In this document: positions 9,701 through 22,636 of the stretch, one piece after another | Position numbering within the stretch: position 1 is the stretch's first letter | How the letters are laid out: the number at the start of each line of letters is the position of its first letter | NCBI GenBank assembly: GCA_037176905.1 | Contig: JBBBWG010026313.1 | Coordinates: 39,303-103,302, forward strand | Reading direction: 5' to 3' | DNA from: Azolla pinnata | Taxonomy: Eukaryota > Streptophyta > Polypodiopsida > Salviniales > Salviniaceae | DNA: 64,000 bases | Position numbers and translations under genes: made by a program | Notes under the pieces: generated by a model | The model's database searches: none | Seen by the model: only the letters and a program-made list of their open reading frames with translations | Told to the model about the DNA's origin: nothing

Positions 9701-12613
9701 AGGAGCTATATATTACAAACTATTGGACAAATTGTGCATGGATTAAAAACATGACTACATATAATCCCTAACCATAATCACTTCCAAACGCCTAAAACTG
9801 AAGATAATATAGAGGGACTATCTGATTGGTAAGGAAATTTAATTAAACCTTGCTAGGAGTGCAGCATTTTTCCGCTTCCAAAACTGCAAAAAGAGAACAG
9901 CCCACGTGACAGCAACAGTTGAGAATAAAGGCGGGATCACAGACTCCCAAGACCTACATTAAGCTCATCTCCCAACAAAACAACCATCAGAAAATGTGGA
10001 ATGAATTTGAGTCAAAATAATATGTTTATTTTCAGACTAGAAAATTACCCTAAATCTGTACAATAAATCAAAATACCCATCATAGAAGGGTAAATAAGCC
10101 ATTGTGTATACATCCCAAGGAAAGTAAAATATATTGCAACCTGGAATACCAAGACACAAAGGTAGAAATCCCCTTAATCTTTCACTCTTCAGTTGTTAAC
10201 ACTCGGGAAGAAATACAATCCAACCATACCTTAGGGCCGAAATATGAGTATATAGAATCTATGGGCTGATGCGTGAAGTCAGTCCATTTTAGAGCCCAGT
10301 TTTGTAGGAGGAGTTTCCGCTTGTTTTCATCTGCAAGCTTTACATTATCAATGCAATGCAGAGGAAGTTGCAAACAAGATCAGATGAAACAAATTTGAAT
10401 ATAACTCCAGAACCATGTTGTGTCCACTAAATGTGGGAAGTTTTTCCATTACCATGTAGAATTAGCAACTCCTTTACGATTTTTTCATTTTCCAATCTCC
10501 ATATAAGGGATTCTCCTGGTTTCCATACAAATTCTCTCGTCTCTCCAGGATACTTCAGGAATACCTCTTCTTGACCATGATTTACCTGCAACATTATAAT
10601 TACTAGGAACACTCACCCCATGCATTTTCCATACTTCGTACCTTACATCTTCTTTATTTTACTGTGGAAAGGTACCCGTTGCCACTGCATTATGTTAATA
10701 AAATAACTACTTTGTTTATTTTTTCCGATTGAAGCCATGGTAAATGCTTTGCACTTAATACAGAACCACCCCTTTCTTTCCTCACTTGAATCCAATCAAT
10801 TTGACATGCTATATATCCCAGAGGTGTTTGAAATAAGTACCACTTCTTCATATAGCAGCGAATGGATACATTCATATCGCTCAGTCCAGCTGAATAAACT
10901 GTTATCTTCATGATGACGAATGAAAAAATCCCTTGAATTCCACTGAAATGGCATATCAAGTCCTTGAAAACAGAACAAAAAACACATTATTCTATAAGCA
11001 CAACCATAAAGGGGCAGTTTGAGAAAATGGAAACCATAAAAGTAACATTTTGAATGTGTATGCAAAGTCTCGGTCTAAAAGAATTATCCTGTGGTTGAGT
11101 TAGATTAAATATGCACAGTGAAATGTAGGGTATAATTGACACGCATCATTTGGTCAAGAGAGCCCATTCCTGCATTTGCTCACCAATGGCAGTTGGTTTT
11201 CGCATTTCAAGCGTCTCTGCCATCGAACCCAAGACCTGAATTGGAGCCCCAATCTGTGGAACCAAAGCCATTTAACTCACAGAGTTTAGGCACATCACCA
11301 TATGCATTACATGACACACTTTTAAGCACCAGTTTTGAATACACTAGACATGAGTGGAAATTTTTAGGAGGGGTAAGCGCAAAAAATTGGGGTGTGATAG
11401 GATACAGATGAGATCTAATTATCTCACACATATTGGCATCTAATCCTCATTATTCTTTGATTGTTCTTAAAAGGATTAAATACCACTCTGGACAGGTTGG
11501 CCATAATCAACTAAAGCCTCCACAATAGATAATCGGCTTTTCAATCAATGAATTGGCATGCTAAGAGAAAGGACAAAGGAAACGTAATGTGGTCATATTT
11601 TCACCAGGTGAATTTCTTACATCCTCAACAAAATGTTGCAGCAATTGTGTGAGCTCGGCTTTCATTTACATAGCAGGAAGCTAACAAGAATGTTTGAGCA
11701 ATGTCGGCTTTATCTACTGAACCGATCTTCAAATTTGACACTTTACTAATTCAAAACCTTCCATAGATAAATCAATTGAAAATTACATATAGGCCTTCCA
11801 TTACTGGTTAAAGGAGCAGCTTTTCCAATGCCATGATGCCTGTTTTATCCAAAAGAAATCCACTGGCCCAACCTAAACCATTTCTTGCAAGAATCATCTC
11901 GGAAAAATCATGTTTTATGGACAAAAACTTCGGATGTTGTATTGATTCAAAAAGAAAAGTTTTATAAAGCTAAAAACCAAGATTGTAGAGTTTAAGAAAG
12001 GAGCAAATTTTAACATCACATTAACTAGTACATGAGTGCATCGTGTAGTTTTAATGCACAAAAACTTAAGCAGACAAACCAAGGATTTCTATGAGTACCT
12101 GGAGGTTTCATTGTTTTCGCCTCAGTGCATAGAATTTTAGAATAGAAGTGAGAACTTCACAAAATAATTGGTGTTAATATTTGAAAGCCTAGATGGATGG
12201 GTAGATAGATAACACACACACACACACATACACATAAAGTATAAATGTACATATGACTTACGATAAGTCTTGTATATATCTATGCAATGCATATGTGTAC
12301 ATATGCATATACATGCATAAATATGGAATCCCAATGAATCAACTTAGCTAACCTTCAGGAAGTGCTCTGAAGAGATTCCTTCTATATCTTCTAACAAGAG
12401 GCCCTTGTTAAGTAGCTCCATTTTCAACCGTCCTATAGCACAATCTGGAGGTTCATCTCTCTTTAGCGAACGAAGATCTCTATCATCTTCTTCGATCCTT
12501 GTACGGTTAGGTGCAAGTGGGATCGCCTTGCTGTACACTATCGCGAGTTCGAACAGCACAGAATCTGGATCCCTTCCACTGGAAGACTCCGCAATGAGAT
12601 TCTCGCTGGCCAT
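6782..12613 (-). CDS. Anoctamin (TMEM16)-like membrane protein
   Basis: Sixteen exons encode 681 residues: 12353-12613, 11184-11253, 10841-10962, 10453-10585, 10230-10330, 10049-10140, 9849-9953, 8881-9135, 8679-8811, 8491-8604, 8237-8307, 8021-8151, 7866-7948, 7348-7455, 6994-7152, 6782-6889. Phases agree throughout. The first about 200 residues are a cytosolic N-terminal domain. The membrane region follows with family-type segments [87 protein letters not shown] and the C-terminal [16 protein letters not shown]16 proteins are Ca-activated chloride channels or lipid scramblases; most plants have a single member of about 665 residues, so this one is full length. The third exon's donor (10841) could be shifted by 3 bp. 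The ATG at 12613 follows a probable leader-intron acceptor. Confidence 0.88.
9365..9600. repeat. Degenerate tandem repeat in an anoctamin intron
   Basis: Three diverged copies of a roughly 90-bp block built around CTC(T/C)..CCACC(T/C)TGGT(A/T)CTCAA.TCA, in the intron between exons 7 and 8. No coding potential; probably an old local duplication. Confidence 0.4.
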
Positions 12614-14625
12614 ATCCTTTATTTCAGGCTGCAAATTGAGTGATTCGAGATTAGTTCAAACCAAGAGATGTCTTCTTTTCTAAACTTCGTCCATCAAACC
12701 TCGATTATAGTATATAAATAGATAGCGATTCAAAATCGAAGAGCGGCAGGTCATGAGACTGTTGATTTGCGGTGAAGAAGATAGTTCGGCTGAGGGACGG
12801 ATAGGACGGATAGGAAGAGGAAAGGCGCAATGATATGGATTGTCGAGCGGCAAAATTGACGCAACTGTGTCGTTCAGGGCTCACCCGATCGATAGAAGTA
12901 GGAAAACGTGGCGGAGACGATCAGAGAAGCAGCAGAAGAACATGACGACGACGACGAGGAAGAAGAAGAAGAAGAAGAAGAAGAAGAAGAAGAAGAATGG
13001 CGGCAAATTGCATGCAAAGAATTTGCTATATTATTCCACGTACATGTATACGTATCCGTACATCTACTACACCGTATATCTACATGTATACCTGTGCCGT
13101 ACATATACATCTACATCTACAATGTTAATTGAGATATAGTGATACTTCTAATCAATTTTGACCAAGGTCTAAAAATGATTGGAAGCGCCATTTCAATTAC
13201 TACTCCGGCGTGTTCCTTAATCAGCTAATCATGCTCTAATAACAGTGTTTTCGTTCTCTTGCTCGTACTGTATAACGTCAATGCATACGCATCCAAAACA
13301 GCTTCGTTATTATAAGGAAGTTGTTCTCAAGTGCTTGATAGTTATTTGATCCGATGATTCGTGCTCCGATCGGGAAGGATATAATGTTCCGATCGCACTG
13401 CTTAAACATACCATTGATGCAAATCCATGATAGTTACCAATTAGATTAGAGTGATCAGATCTGACTTATTTTCGCCTCCCTTTTTCAACAAGCATTTTAT
13501 CGTGAAGTCGCATTACAGTCTTTGTCTTCCCTATGTTTTTCCCGGCCTTTTGTGCACACATTTTGCCCTCATCTCTGTATAAAACATGAATCATCAAAAA
13601 GAAGATACATTGTCAAGCAGGATAAAAATCACAGGAGTTGTTGAAAGAAAGAAAGGACCAACAAAAACCTTGCACGAAAGATGATTTAGACATGCTCTAC
13701 ACATCTCCATGGCCACCCAAATTATACTTTGATCCACCAAAATACGAAGGAAGCTCTTGCCAGCAATAGTTTGTGTGTTGATTCATCTTTGAAATACCAT
13801 TAATGGTTCAGACAACAACCTCTACACACACATGATTGATCTGATAATCACCTTTTGTAAGCCTATTGTCAGATACTGCAGAATGAATATATATATATAT
13901 ATACACAGCTCCCCTTCTCCAAAGAATGTGGCATACCATTTGGAAAAGAAACAGTCCAGTCTTCCATTCCAATTCCATTGCTTCATGTTACAGGGGTATC
14001 ATTCTCTGTTCCAATTTCTCATATATATGATTCAATAAAAGGAGAAAGTGAAGCATAAGATATCCATAACTTGTCTCCTAGACAATTTATTCCATCCATT
14101 TAACCAAAACCACCAAGTTGAGGGACGTGGTGGCACTCTTGTAAGATACAATCTCAGTAGGTATGTCCATTGTGGCACCACAAGCATCCAATCCTGATGT
14201 GTTATGAGTGTGACCTACAAAGCATGAACACAATCATTAGACCTCAAATGGATGAGTGCCGAAGACTAATCAATCAATCATTGACAACCCCATCACTCAG
14301 CATATGTATGCTCTACTCAAACCAAGGGATCCAATCATGCATGCATTTTAGACACACTTCCAAGTAGGAAGTGGGTTGAATGGCAAGAGACCATCATCAA
14401 TGCATAATGAGAGAATGTTAAGACACTAGGAAGTTCTGTAATGCATGTTATAATATACAAAATTCATAGAATGTATGCGACCTTTGCTTCATGTGACCAT
14501 TTTTTTCTTCTTTTTAGGGCGTGAATTCAGCTTTTTTGTGAAGCATTGAGTGGCTGTAACTGAGAGCCACTCTTGTAATCTCCTTGCCCTTGCTTCCAGA
14601 GGTGGCTTGAAATTAAAACGCCCTA
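12614..14625. other. Spacer between anoctamin and KNL2
   Basis: Holds the anoctamin promoter (nearest part), a GAC/GAA microsatellite at 12943-12998 and a TA run near 13890-13904. The KNL2 3' untranslated region should lie at about 14300-14625. No other gene, RNA or mobile element recognised. Confidence 0.5.
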
Positions 14626-17600
14626 CTACATTATACCAGTCCAAATTAATGAGGTGCTCTTCCCATCAAGAATTGGTGCCAAGAAAGAAACTAGTTTCAA
14701 ATTCCCAATTCGCATAACAGGGCACCCACCTGTATCGACCCTCAATGTATCTTCTGATCCATCCTCAATAGCAATGATTCCCCCATCCTGGAATATCAAA
14801 TGCAATCAATGATTAGCAAAATACGTGGATTGCAAGTTGTACAATCAATCAATTTTGCTATATGTGAACATGTGGGTGTTTCAATCTTTGCAAATGGCAT
14901 GGAAGGCCAGCATAATGCATCATGTCTGCTTAGATTCACTAAGGTAATTGATACACCGATTAATAAAATATAAGAAAATAAACTGAAATTACTTACCGAA
15001 TCACGAACTATACTCTGATTGCGCCAATGTGCCAATGGTGGAACAAGAAGCCTTCCTATCAAAAGTCAAATGAACTTTACATGGATATGCTTTATATGAT
15101 AAATACAAAAGGCAAGGGCAGGTGGAAGCTATCATAGTGGTAAAACGAACTGCAATAAAACGTGTTCATCATAATTGTCTCTGGCCTTACAAACCATTGG
15201 AGATCAGGAGTTCAACCCCTGTCTGGCATTCTCAAGTGATAGAGAACATAATTGTTATCCATAGTTTGATTGTTACATATTAAGAGGGGAGAGGACATGC
15301 AGAAACACAACCAAAAGGTAGCCCGTGTTTCTTTACGTCACTTACCAGATCTGGAGGTTTTCAGCCCAAATGCCTTTGACACAAGCTGGTTTGAAACTGA
15401 TACTGTTGGCGCTGGAAGTGGTGGTGGAAGTCTATGCTGAAAAGACAAATATAGCATGCAAAAATAATGCGTAACAATCAATGAGATGTATTGAGAGGAA
15501 TAGATGCCCTTGCCACAGAAAAACATTTCCAGTTATACAGAAAAGGGAAACGTCTATTATCTTACATAAATTTCTTCTTTATCAATTCTACTTATATACA
15601 AAATAATAAACAGGTACAAGTTACAGGTGGTCATTCAACCTCTGACCTATTGTGTGTGGACATGTGGTATGTGAATGTGAGTGATGTATGCATGATACTC
15701 AGTGTATGCGCATGTGCATGTGAGTGATGTTTGATGCTTGTGCATAATACAGTCATGTGCATTATGTGTGTGTATCCATGCACTTGCATCTATATGTGAA
15801 TATGCATGATCCATGTGCATATCTGTATGTATGTTCAAGATGCATATGCATATTCACATGTATGCATATGTATTACATAAACATATGTGATTACCTTTGC
15901 TACTTTAATATCTTTGGGATTGTCCCTGATGCTGCATTCATCTTCTGGACTATTAATGGTAGTCGATGAACATCTTGAAATACATGACACAATCCTTGCC
16001 TGAAGGGATTGAAGAAAGGGTTTTAACACCTTAATCGTTTACAAATAACTGAGAACATTAAGCATAACTGTTTATTCAATCAAACCAAGTGCAGGTCACA
16101 AAATATCTCAGCAAAGCCTAATTTAAACACCCTATAATTGCATTATTGCTAGCACGTAACCTCAGGAGACTCCTCTATTGTCCAACCAAGGGCCTATTTA
16201 TCTTTACAGGAAAGCCTCGTCCTAGTGAAAAGATAAGGTCATGCATCATATATATAGCATCTATGATCACCATAGGATGGACAGTATTTTTGCATATTTC
16301 TTCACAATAACTTCTCTATCTACTTACCCCAAAGTTTAGTAACAAGCATTGGTAATGCTGCTACCAACTATTCTATGAACATTACATGAGACTTTGTTCA
16401 GTGACACTCAATCACTCCACTGATAGACCAATTTAGCAGTCTACTCACATATTTGTGTCTTTTTCTTGAACACTAGTACACCATCATATCTGTGTCCAAG
16501 TTTTTTTTTATGGCTGGAATCGGAGCTTGATCAATTACACTCCTTTATGAATGCCAAGATTATGATTACAGTGTAATTTCAGAAACTTCAATCATCGATG
16601 TAACTAAAGAAACATGCCAATCTGTGGATGTTTGTCCATATGGTGTACATCCTCAATCCTGGCTATTAATGCAACAGTATATCACTGCCAGATGCATTGA
16701 CTGCCAAAAGTTCAGGATTATCAGATATTTCTATATCTACAAGAGCCTGTAATACTATTATTAAAGATTATTAAATTTCAAATCAACACTAACCTTTGAG
16801 TCCATATTTTGCTGAGCCTCTCGACAATTTTTCTCTTCCAATTCCAGTGCTTGATCGGCTTCCATGTCATCTTCCTCATTCAAAGATGCATTGCTATCAG
16901 CCTTCATACAAAACAAAACATTACTGATATGAAGATCATATAATACACAGCATTATAATTTCTTGTAAATAGCCCTTAGTAATATTGGTCTCATTCCATC
17001 TTGCAAATGCAATATCAACCTTCAGCATAGGAAACCTTTGGTTATGAGCTAAAGGTGCAATAACCATTCAAGGAACATTGACAAAATATCCTCCTACATT
17101 TCAACAAAATATTTAGAACTTTGGAGTACCTCAATGTTGTTGGTATGGTGAGTTTCTCCTTCCTGTTCTTCGGGAGCAATTTTCAAGCTTTCATTAGTTT
17201 CCATCTTCTCTTCCCCATGCAAAGATACAGATTTTTTGTATTCTTGCTTTGATACCTATATCACGAATTCCTATCAGAAAGTTGAATTGCAAGAAAGTAG
17301 GCTTATTTGCATAGGACCAGCTACAATAAAGGTGAATACCACTCCTTTAATCAACCGTCTCGGTTTTGGAAGGCAAAGCCTGACTTTCTTCCTTGGTTTT
17401 CCTCTCTTTTTAGCAATTACTTTTTTACGTGTAATGCCTTTCCTTAGATGCTCAATCTCCAACTCTGTATCTTCAGTTTGATCAGATTGTTGTTGGTGAT
17501 CAATGTTATCGAAGGGTTCTAGGCATACACGCTTGGTTTCTGACCTTTTCTTTGTTTGGGATGAAGAGCCAGAAACAGAGTCACTTTTGCTCCGAAATCT

Positions 17601-20453
17601 GACTTTTCTCTTTTTCGAGCCATCCTTCAAAGCAATGGCCTCCATATTGCTGTGTTCAATCTCACTAAACAAAGGTAATGTCAGCATAGAGGGGAAAAAA
17701 AAGCATTGTCAATATACACAGGCTAACTAACCATGCATCTTGGATTGGAGATTCAATACATGGCACCTCCAAATTTTTGTTTAGCTCTCCACAAGAATCA
17801 GCAACAGCATCTATATCTACACCAGGTGTAGATGCCTCAGTTTTTTCCATATCACGGGCAGAGATCTTTGAAAGGGGGTTGTCTTCTGGAGTGTTGAAAT
17901 TGGTTGCAATAGCAGCATCAACTTGTTCCCCTTTGTTTTGATTCTGCATAGGAAGAAATAATCTCAGTATAATGTTAGTTAATTAAACATTAACCACACC
18001 AAAATACTATACTTCACTTTCACACGTCATTCATACCTGACTGTTTTCGACGGCACAACCTTTTGCAATTGCATCATCTTTCAACTTACCACAGTCATGA
18101 GCAAGTATTATGGGTTCTGCACCAATATTTTCTTGTTCAGACAGAACATTCTTGGAACCAACCTAAGCAAAGTAGCAACAAAAAACCCCTGTCAGCATAT
18201 AACTAAAACTGAAACAATTATGTTTGCTTACCTATAGATTTCAATGTACCTGATCACATGCTTAATAATTAGAAACCATAATAGCTTCGGCTACTTCATT
18301 GTATACATGTTTTGAAAAAAATCTGGACAGGACACTATAAGCCTTAATTTTAAGATAGTCTTACTAATTAAATATCAGACAAGAAAGTAAAGGTTCTTAC
18401 AGAAGATGAATTAAGTCCTCACATGAGCATCTCTAAAGACTACAATTTCTGTCAAAGACTGTAACTGTTTATGTATAATAGATACGTCTCTCCTAAAAGC
18501 CAAAGACTTGAAACGTAATCATGCCATGATACAATATAGAATAGCACCATGGGATGAGGATGGATGTGTCCAGAACACTTGTGAAGGTTTTTGCAATGCA
18601 AGTTAGAAAAACCAAATCATGGGAATTGAGAAAATGGATGTTCATGTGTCAGCCATTCGTAAATCCATGGAACACAACCAGATCCCTATAATTCTAGATG
18701 GTAGAAGAAAAGAAGAAAAGTCTTGGACAAGTTAGCAAGGCCCCATAATGAACGGTAATTGGACTGTTAGAATTATATATAGCACAATGAAATTTATCCA
18801 ACTATTCCAATAAGAACAAGAAGATGGATATGCTGAGAAGAAGAGCAATTCATTCCGACATTAAGGCTATATTCGTAAGAGAAATCCTCACAGAGACCAC
18901 AGTATGAAATTGGTCACATAAATATCAGGTTGCAACAAAGGTTTTACAAAGACTGTAAACTATTGTATGCAGATAATATCAACCACAGTTGAACATGTTA
19001 ACTTGAATGGGAAGAACTTATACTACTGGAATATGTATACCCTATTCCAAGCCAAGATGATTAAATATTTTGATATATATTAATAGATAACATGTTTGCT
19101 GATCTACTTACGACGCATCCCAGTCTATCTTGAAGAGGATTATTGTGCACTATCCCTTCTCCGTGTTCCTTTGGGATTTCCATGTTCAAAGTTGATTCTT
19201 GTCTTTTTGGGCTGATTTGGATGTTCATGCTTCCATCAACATGAGAGTTCTTTTCGGTATTAGCTTCAGCTCTAATATTGCAAAAGCGTGAGTTATGATC
19301 CCCCAGAGTCTGTATTCATTCATGTGCAAAAGTCTTGTTTTACAGAACAATGCAATCATACCGATTTCCAAGGTCATGACTGGAACTGGGTAACTTTCCT
19401 TTGGATTCAGGAAATAGAGACTGGCGCAGATGCTTCGTATCCCTTTCCAAGTTGAATGATCCAGGCATCACACCTCCACCAAGAAACTCAGGGCAAGAGG
19501 CTGCTGCACGTTGTTTAACTGAGAAAGCCATTCCAACTAACAGGTTCCATATGTTTGGAAAACCTGAGAGAAATAACTGCACCATCTGCTTGAATGAAGT
19601 CAACCCACTCTACATCACATTTCCATCTTTATCAACCAGTCTACTCTGCCTTAAAATGGAGGACTTTGCAACATATTTTTCACTATCACCTGAAGAGGAA
19701 ATCCATTAGCCACTGTAGCACGCTCATTAATGATGCCCATTAAATTGACAACAACGCCATTCCTTGTCAACAACTTGCGCTCTTCTAAGCGTTTGACAAT
19801 CGTCGTTGTCTCTTTTGTTTCATTATCCATTGCTCTGTATAAGTAGAGGAGCATAACTAGCTTTTACTAAAACTCTGAAACAAAAAAATGTTATGCCTTA
19901 AATTTGAATAGGATAAACCAAAATGGACACCATACATGGTACTTAAAAAACCACCAACTCCAATGCCTGGGTTATGACAATCATCGGTTCGAACCAAGTA
20001 CCAACGATAGAGAGTAATCTGAATGAAACAAACCATATGTTATCTTCCAATGCTGATTTCCAATGGGCCTAAAAGAAAACCAGTGCTACAAATACCTCAT
20101 TTGATGAATCCCTGTATGAGTAATAGTTCGTTCCTTCGGATAATGTACCCGGGAATGGTAAGTGCTGTTGAAAACATATTAAGATATCCATGATCTCTCT
20201 ATCTATCTATCATCTCTCTCTCTGTGTATCTATCTGTTATCTACATATGCCTTTTATACTTTAACTCTTTTCTTCCTGTTCCCTACCACAAGGTAGAAAA
20301 CAATTTCTGCCATGCGATATAGATCAATTTGCAAAAACTTTCTTCCACGCTTTCAAATGTGCTATGATGTTGTCAGAAGTTAAAGTCGGACATCATTATA
20401 GGCCCAACAGTGTGAATAGAATGAGCATTTGGGGTGGATATTATTAGGTTATT

Positions 20454-20494
<41 letters not shown>

Positions 20495-22129
20495 TCCCTA
20501 AATTGTATAAGTTAGAATTACATATGAACCATACAGCTAGAGAAACTACAGTTCATAAAGTTCTCCTTCATTTAAGCTTTTGATATGTGAGCAAGTTGAT
20601 CACCTCTAGCTAAAAATTTCTCGACACTGTAAATCCATGAAATGCAGATCCCAACTCTATGCCCCTTGTATATTTATGCTCATGCATATAATGCCTTGGC
20701 TTTAATGTTTTAGCTTTCCAATAACTAGCTCCTTGACCAGAATTTTTTATTGAGGTATGGGCACCTCTTTTCTATTGCTGGTTTCTATGAACTCTTCTCT
20801 GTATAAACAAAATAAGGGCATGTACCGTTTGGATGCTTTGCTTGTTGCTGATATCTTAACTAATTTTGACAGGAGCACAGACAGGTACAGTCAATAACCA
20901 TATTTGTTCTTAAGGTTTCTGATCTAGATACCTTAAATGAGTTTAAGATTGTAAAAAAGAGGTTTTTCTGCTCCTAGTTTGTTTTCCATTATCTTCTTCA
21001 ATCCTGTACCTTTCCCCCCACCCATTCTTTTATGTTCCCTTGTGGGTAACGAGTAAATTTTTATATTCAGCTAAATGTGAAACCACTTTTACAAAGTTCC
21101 TTTCCTGGCACTTGCACTGCATAATCTAAACGAGTAAAAATTATCTCATTACAGACGAACAAATTAGATACAGATACATTATAAGTATTACAGTTATCAC
21201 TTATTATTGCACTAGGAATCCAAACGTTTCAGTTACCATCTTACAGAGATCAATCATATTGATTAACTGTTACCGCTTCTTAGTCTTAAAAAACATTTTG
21301 TTTTCCCGCAAATTTTAACATTTAGCATAAAAATTTTGAGAGTCTCTACTACAATTAACATGTCAGGTACTAGCCTTGAGTCAGTTAAGAGTATGTGAAC
21401 TATAAAAAACTGAGGAGAAAGGATATGTGCTCTAACCTCTTCACCAACAGAATCAGCACATCTGTGAGAACTCGAATTATCGAAGCCACGCGAGCCAAAT
21501 TCATGGGTGCCCAACTCACTGAATTCACAAGATGTGAATCGACAGGAACCTGAACCATCGACAAACTCGCGGGAAGAAAATTCACGAGGGAATACTCTCT
21601 TACTGGTAGCTAAACCATGAGAGCGTGAATCATCGAATTCACAAGGAATCCCTTTGCTACCAGGTGTGAAACTACCAAGCGCACCCAAATCATCGAAATC
21701 ACGAGAGAATCGTTTGTTGCCAGGGCTAAATCCACGGGAGCACGCATCGTCGAGCGAACAAGACACGAATCCACGAGCACCGGAAGCATTCAAATCACCG
21801 CGAGAAGTGAAACCTTGATTGCTGGGCAAGCATGTATCGCACCGAGATGATTGGCAATTATAGCTGCGGCGGTGAGTATGGTGATGGTGGTGGTGGTGGT
21901 GGTGAGGCTCGTAGGGCGGGGACGGTATATAATCTGCAAAGGGCGATTGTGAAGAGTGATTCGGGCGGAGTAGGGATCGGTGGAGAGGCGGTGCGTCGTC
22001 CCTGCTCGGAGTACAATGCTGGCCCCGATTGTGGGAGCATGGAGTGTGGGCGAGCACGGGCGTGACATGGCCAGCAAATCCATCGGGTGGAGTGGAAGAG
22101 GAAAAGACGGGTTTACCTGGAGGATCCAT
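14626..22129 (-). CDS. KNL2: KNL2-like kinetochore protein with SANTA domain and CENPC-k motif
   Basis: Fifteen exons encode 892 residues: 21437-22129, 20096-20164, 19943-20018, 19690-19832, 19362-19585, 19112-19271, 18037-18162, 17732-17943, 17340-17664, 17130-17255, 16794-16901, 15895-15999, 15346-15436, 14997-15055, 14626-14787. The SANTA domain lies at about residues 255-345: ITLYRWYLVRTDD, GIGVGGFL, IVKRLEERKLLTRNGVVV, GIINERATVANGFPLQ and GFPNIWNLLVG. A basic KKRKV (about 585-589) and a later Lys/Arg cluster may be nuclear signals. The CENPC-k motif RSGRLLVPPLAHWRNQ (819-833) spans the exon 13/14 junction. In plants KNL2 binds centromeric chromatin and helps deposit CENH3. The 231-residue exon 1 is an unusual Ser-rich N-terminal extension with nine His in a row and FDD-type repeats. 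The start at 22129 is chosen; an in-frame ATG 165 bp upstream is possible. The last exon could instead be spliced further downstream. Confidence 0.85.
15117..15300 (+). mobile_element. Possible tRNA-derived SINE fragment in a KNL2 intron
   Basis: In the intron between exons 13 and 14, on the strand opposite to KNL2, an A-box-like TATCATAGTGGTAAAAC (15130-15146) is followed about 65 bp later by a B-box-like GAGTTCAACCCC (15208-15219). This pair matches the internal pol III promoter layout of plant tRNA-derived SINEs. Clear target-site duplications and a tail were not found, so the borders are approximate. Confidence 0.35.
20190..20490. repeat. CT/TA microsatellites in the KNL2 first intron
   Basis: A CTAT/CT-rich stretch at about 20196-20245 and a TA dinucleotide run at about 20455-20489, both in the 1.27-kb intron between exons 1 and 2. 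Confidence 0.8.
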
Positions 22130-22424
22130 GGCAGGTGAAGAAAGGAACGCTCCTCCTCCTCCTCCTCCTCCTCTTCCTCCTCGTCGGGTTCGTGGCGCAG
22201 CAGACGAGGTTTTGATCTGTGCTCTGCAGAAGCGTTTTCCTGTGCATGTATGTATGCAGGCATGTCTGAGCGCGAAGGTCTTTTCAAAACACAAAAAACA
22301 CCAGTTTTAAGAATCTCCACAATCTACCCTTCTCCTTCTTTCTTCCTCAGCTCTTCTGTTTTGGAAACCCTGAATCCAAAAGCCCCATTCAGAAGTTTTC
22401 TAGGGTTTTTTGGATCTAAACCTG

Positions 22425-22636
22425 GGCTAGGGTCTAGGGTTTAGGGTTTAGGGTTTAGGGCTTAGGGTTTAGGGTTTAGGGTTTAGGGTTTAGGATTTAG
22501 GGTTTAGGATTTAGGGTTTTGGATTTAGGATTTAGGGTTTTGGGTTTAGGGTTTAGGATTTAGGGTTTTGGGTTTAGGGTTTAGGATTTAGGGTTTTGGG
22601 TTTTGGGTTTCGGGTTTTGGGTTTTGGGTTTAGCTT
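22425..22636. repeat. Interstitial telomere-like array (TTTAGGG) upstream of KNL2
   Basis: Perfect and near-perfect TTTAGGG units at about 22433-22495 pass into a higher-order pattern in which GGATTTAGGGTTTTGGGTTT recurs three times at a 28-bp step, ending in GGGTTTT units. The CCCTAAA strand is the KNL2 sense strand. The array lies about 300-500 bp upstream of the KNL2 ATG, in its leader or core promoter. Confidence 0.9.

Noticed and set aside
10690-10840. Apparent continuation of an anoctamin exon (two overlapping minus frames)
   Set aside because: The first frame reaches a stop and the second is in another phase; splicing at 10841 to 10585 restores both phase and family similarity, so this is intron.
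22130-22294. Upstream in-frame ATG for KNL2 adding 55 residues
   Set aside because: The extension is a Gly/Arg run from CCT repeats and lies in the probable leader; MDPPGKP at 22129 was preferred.
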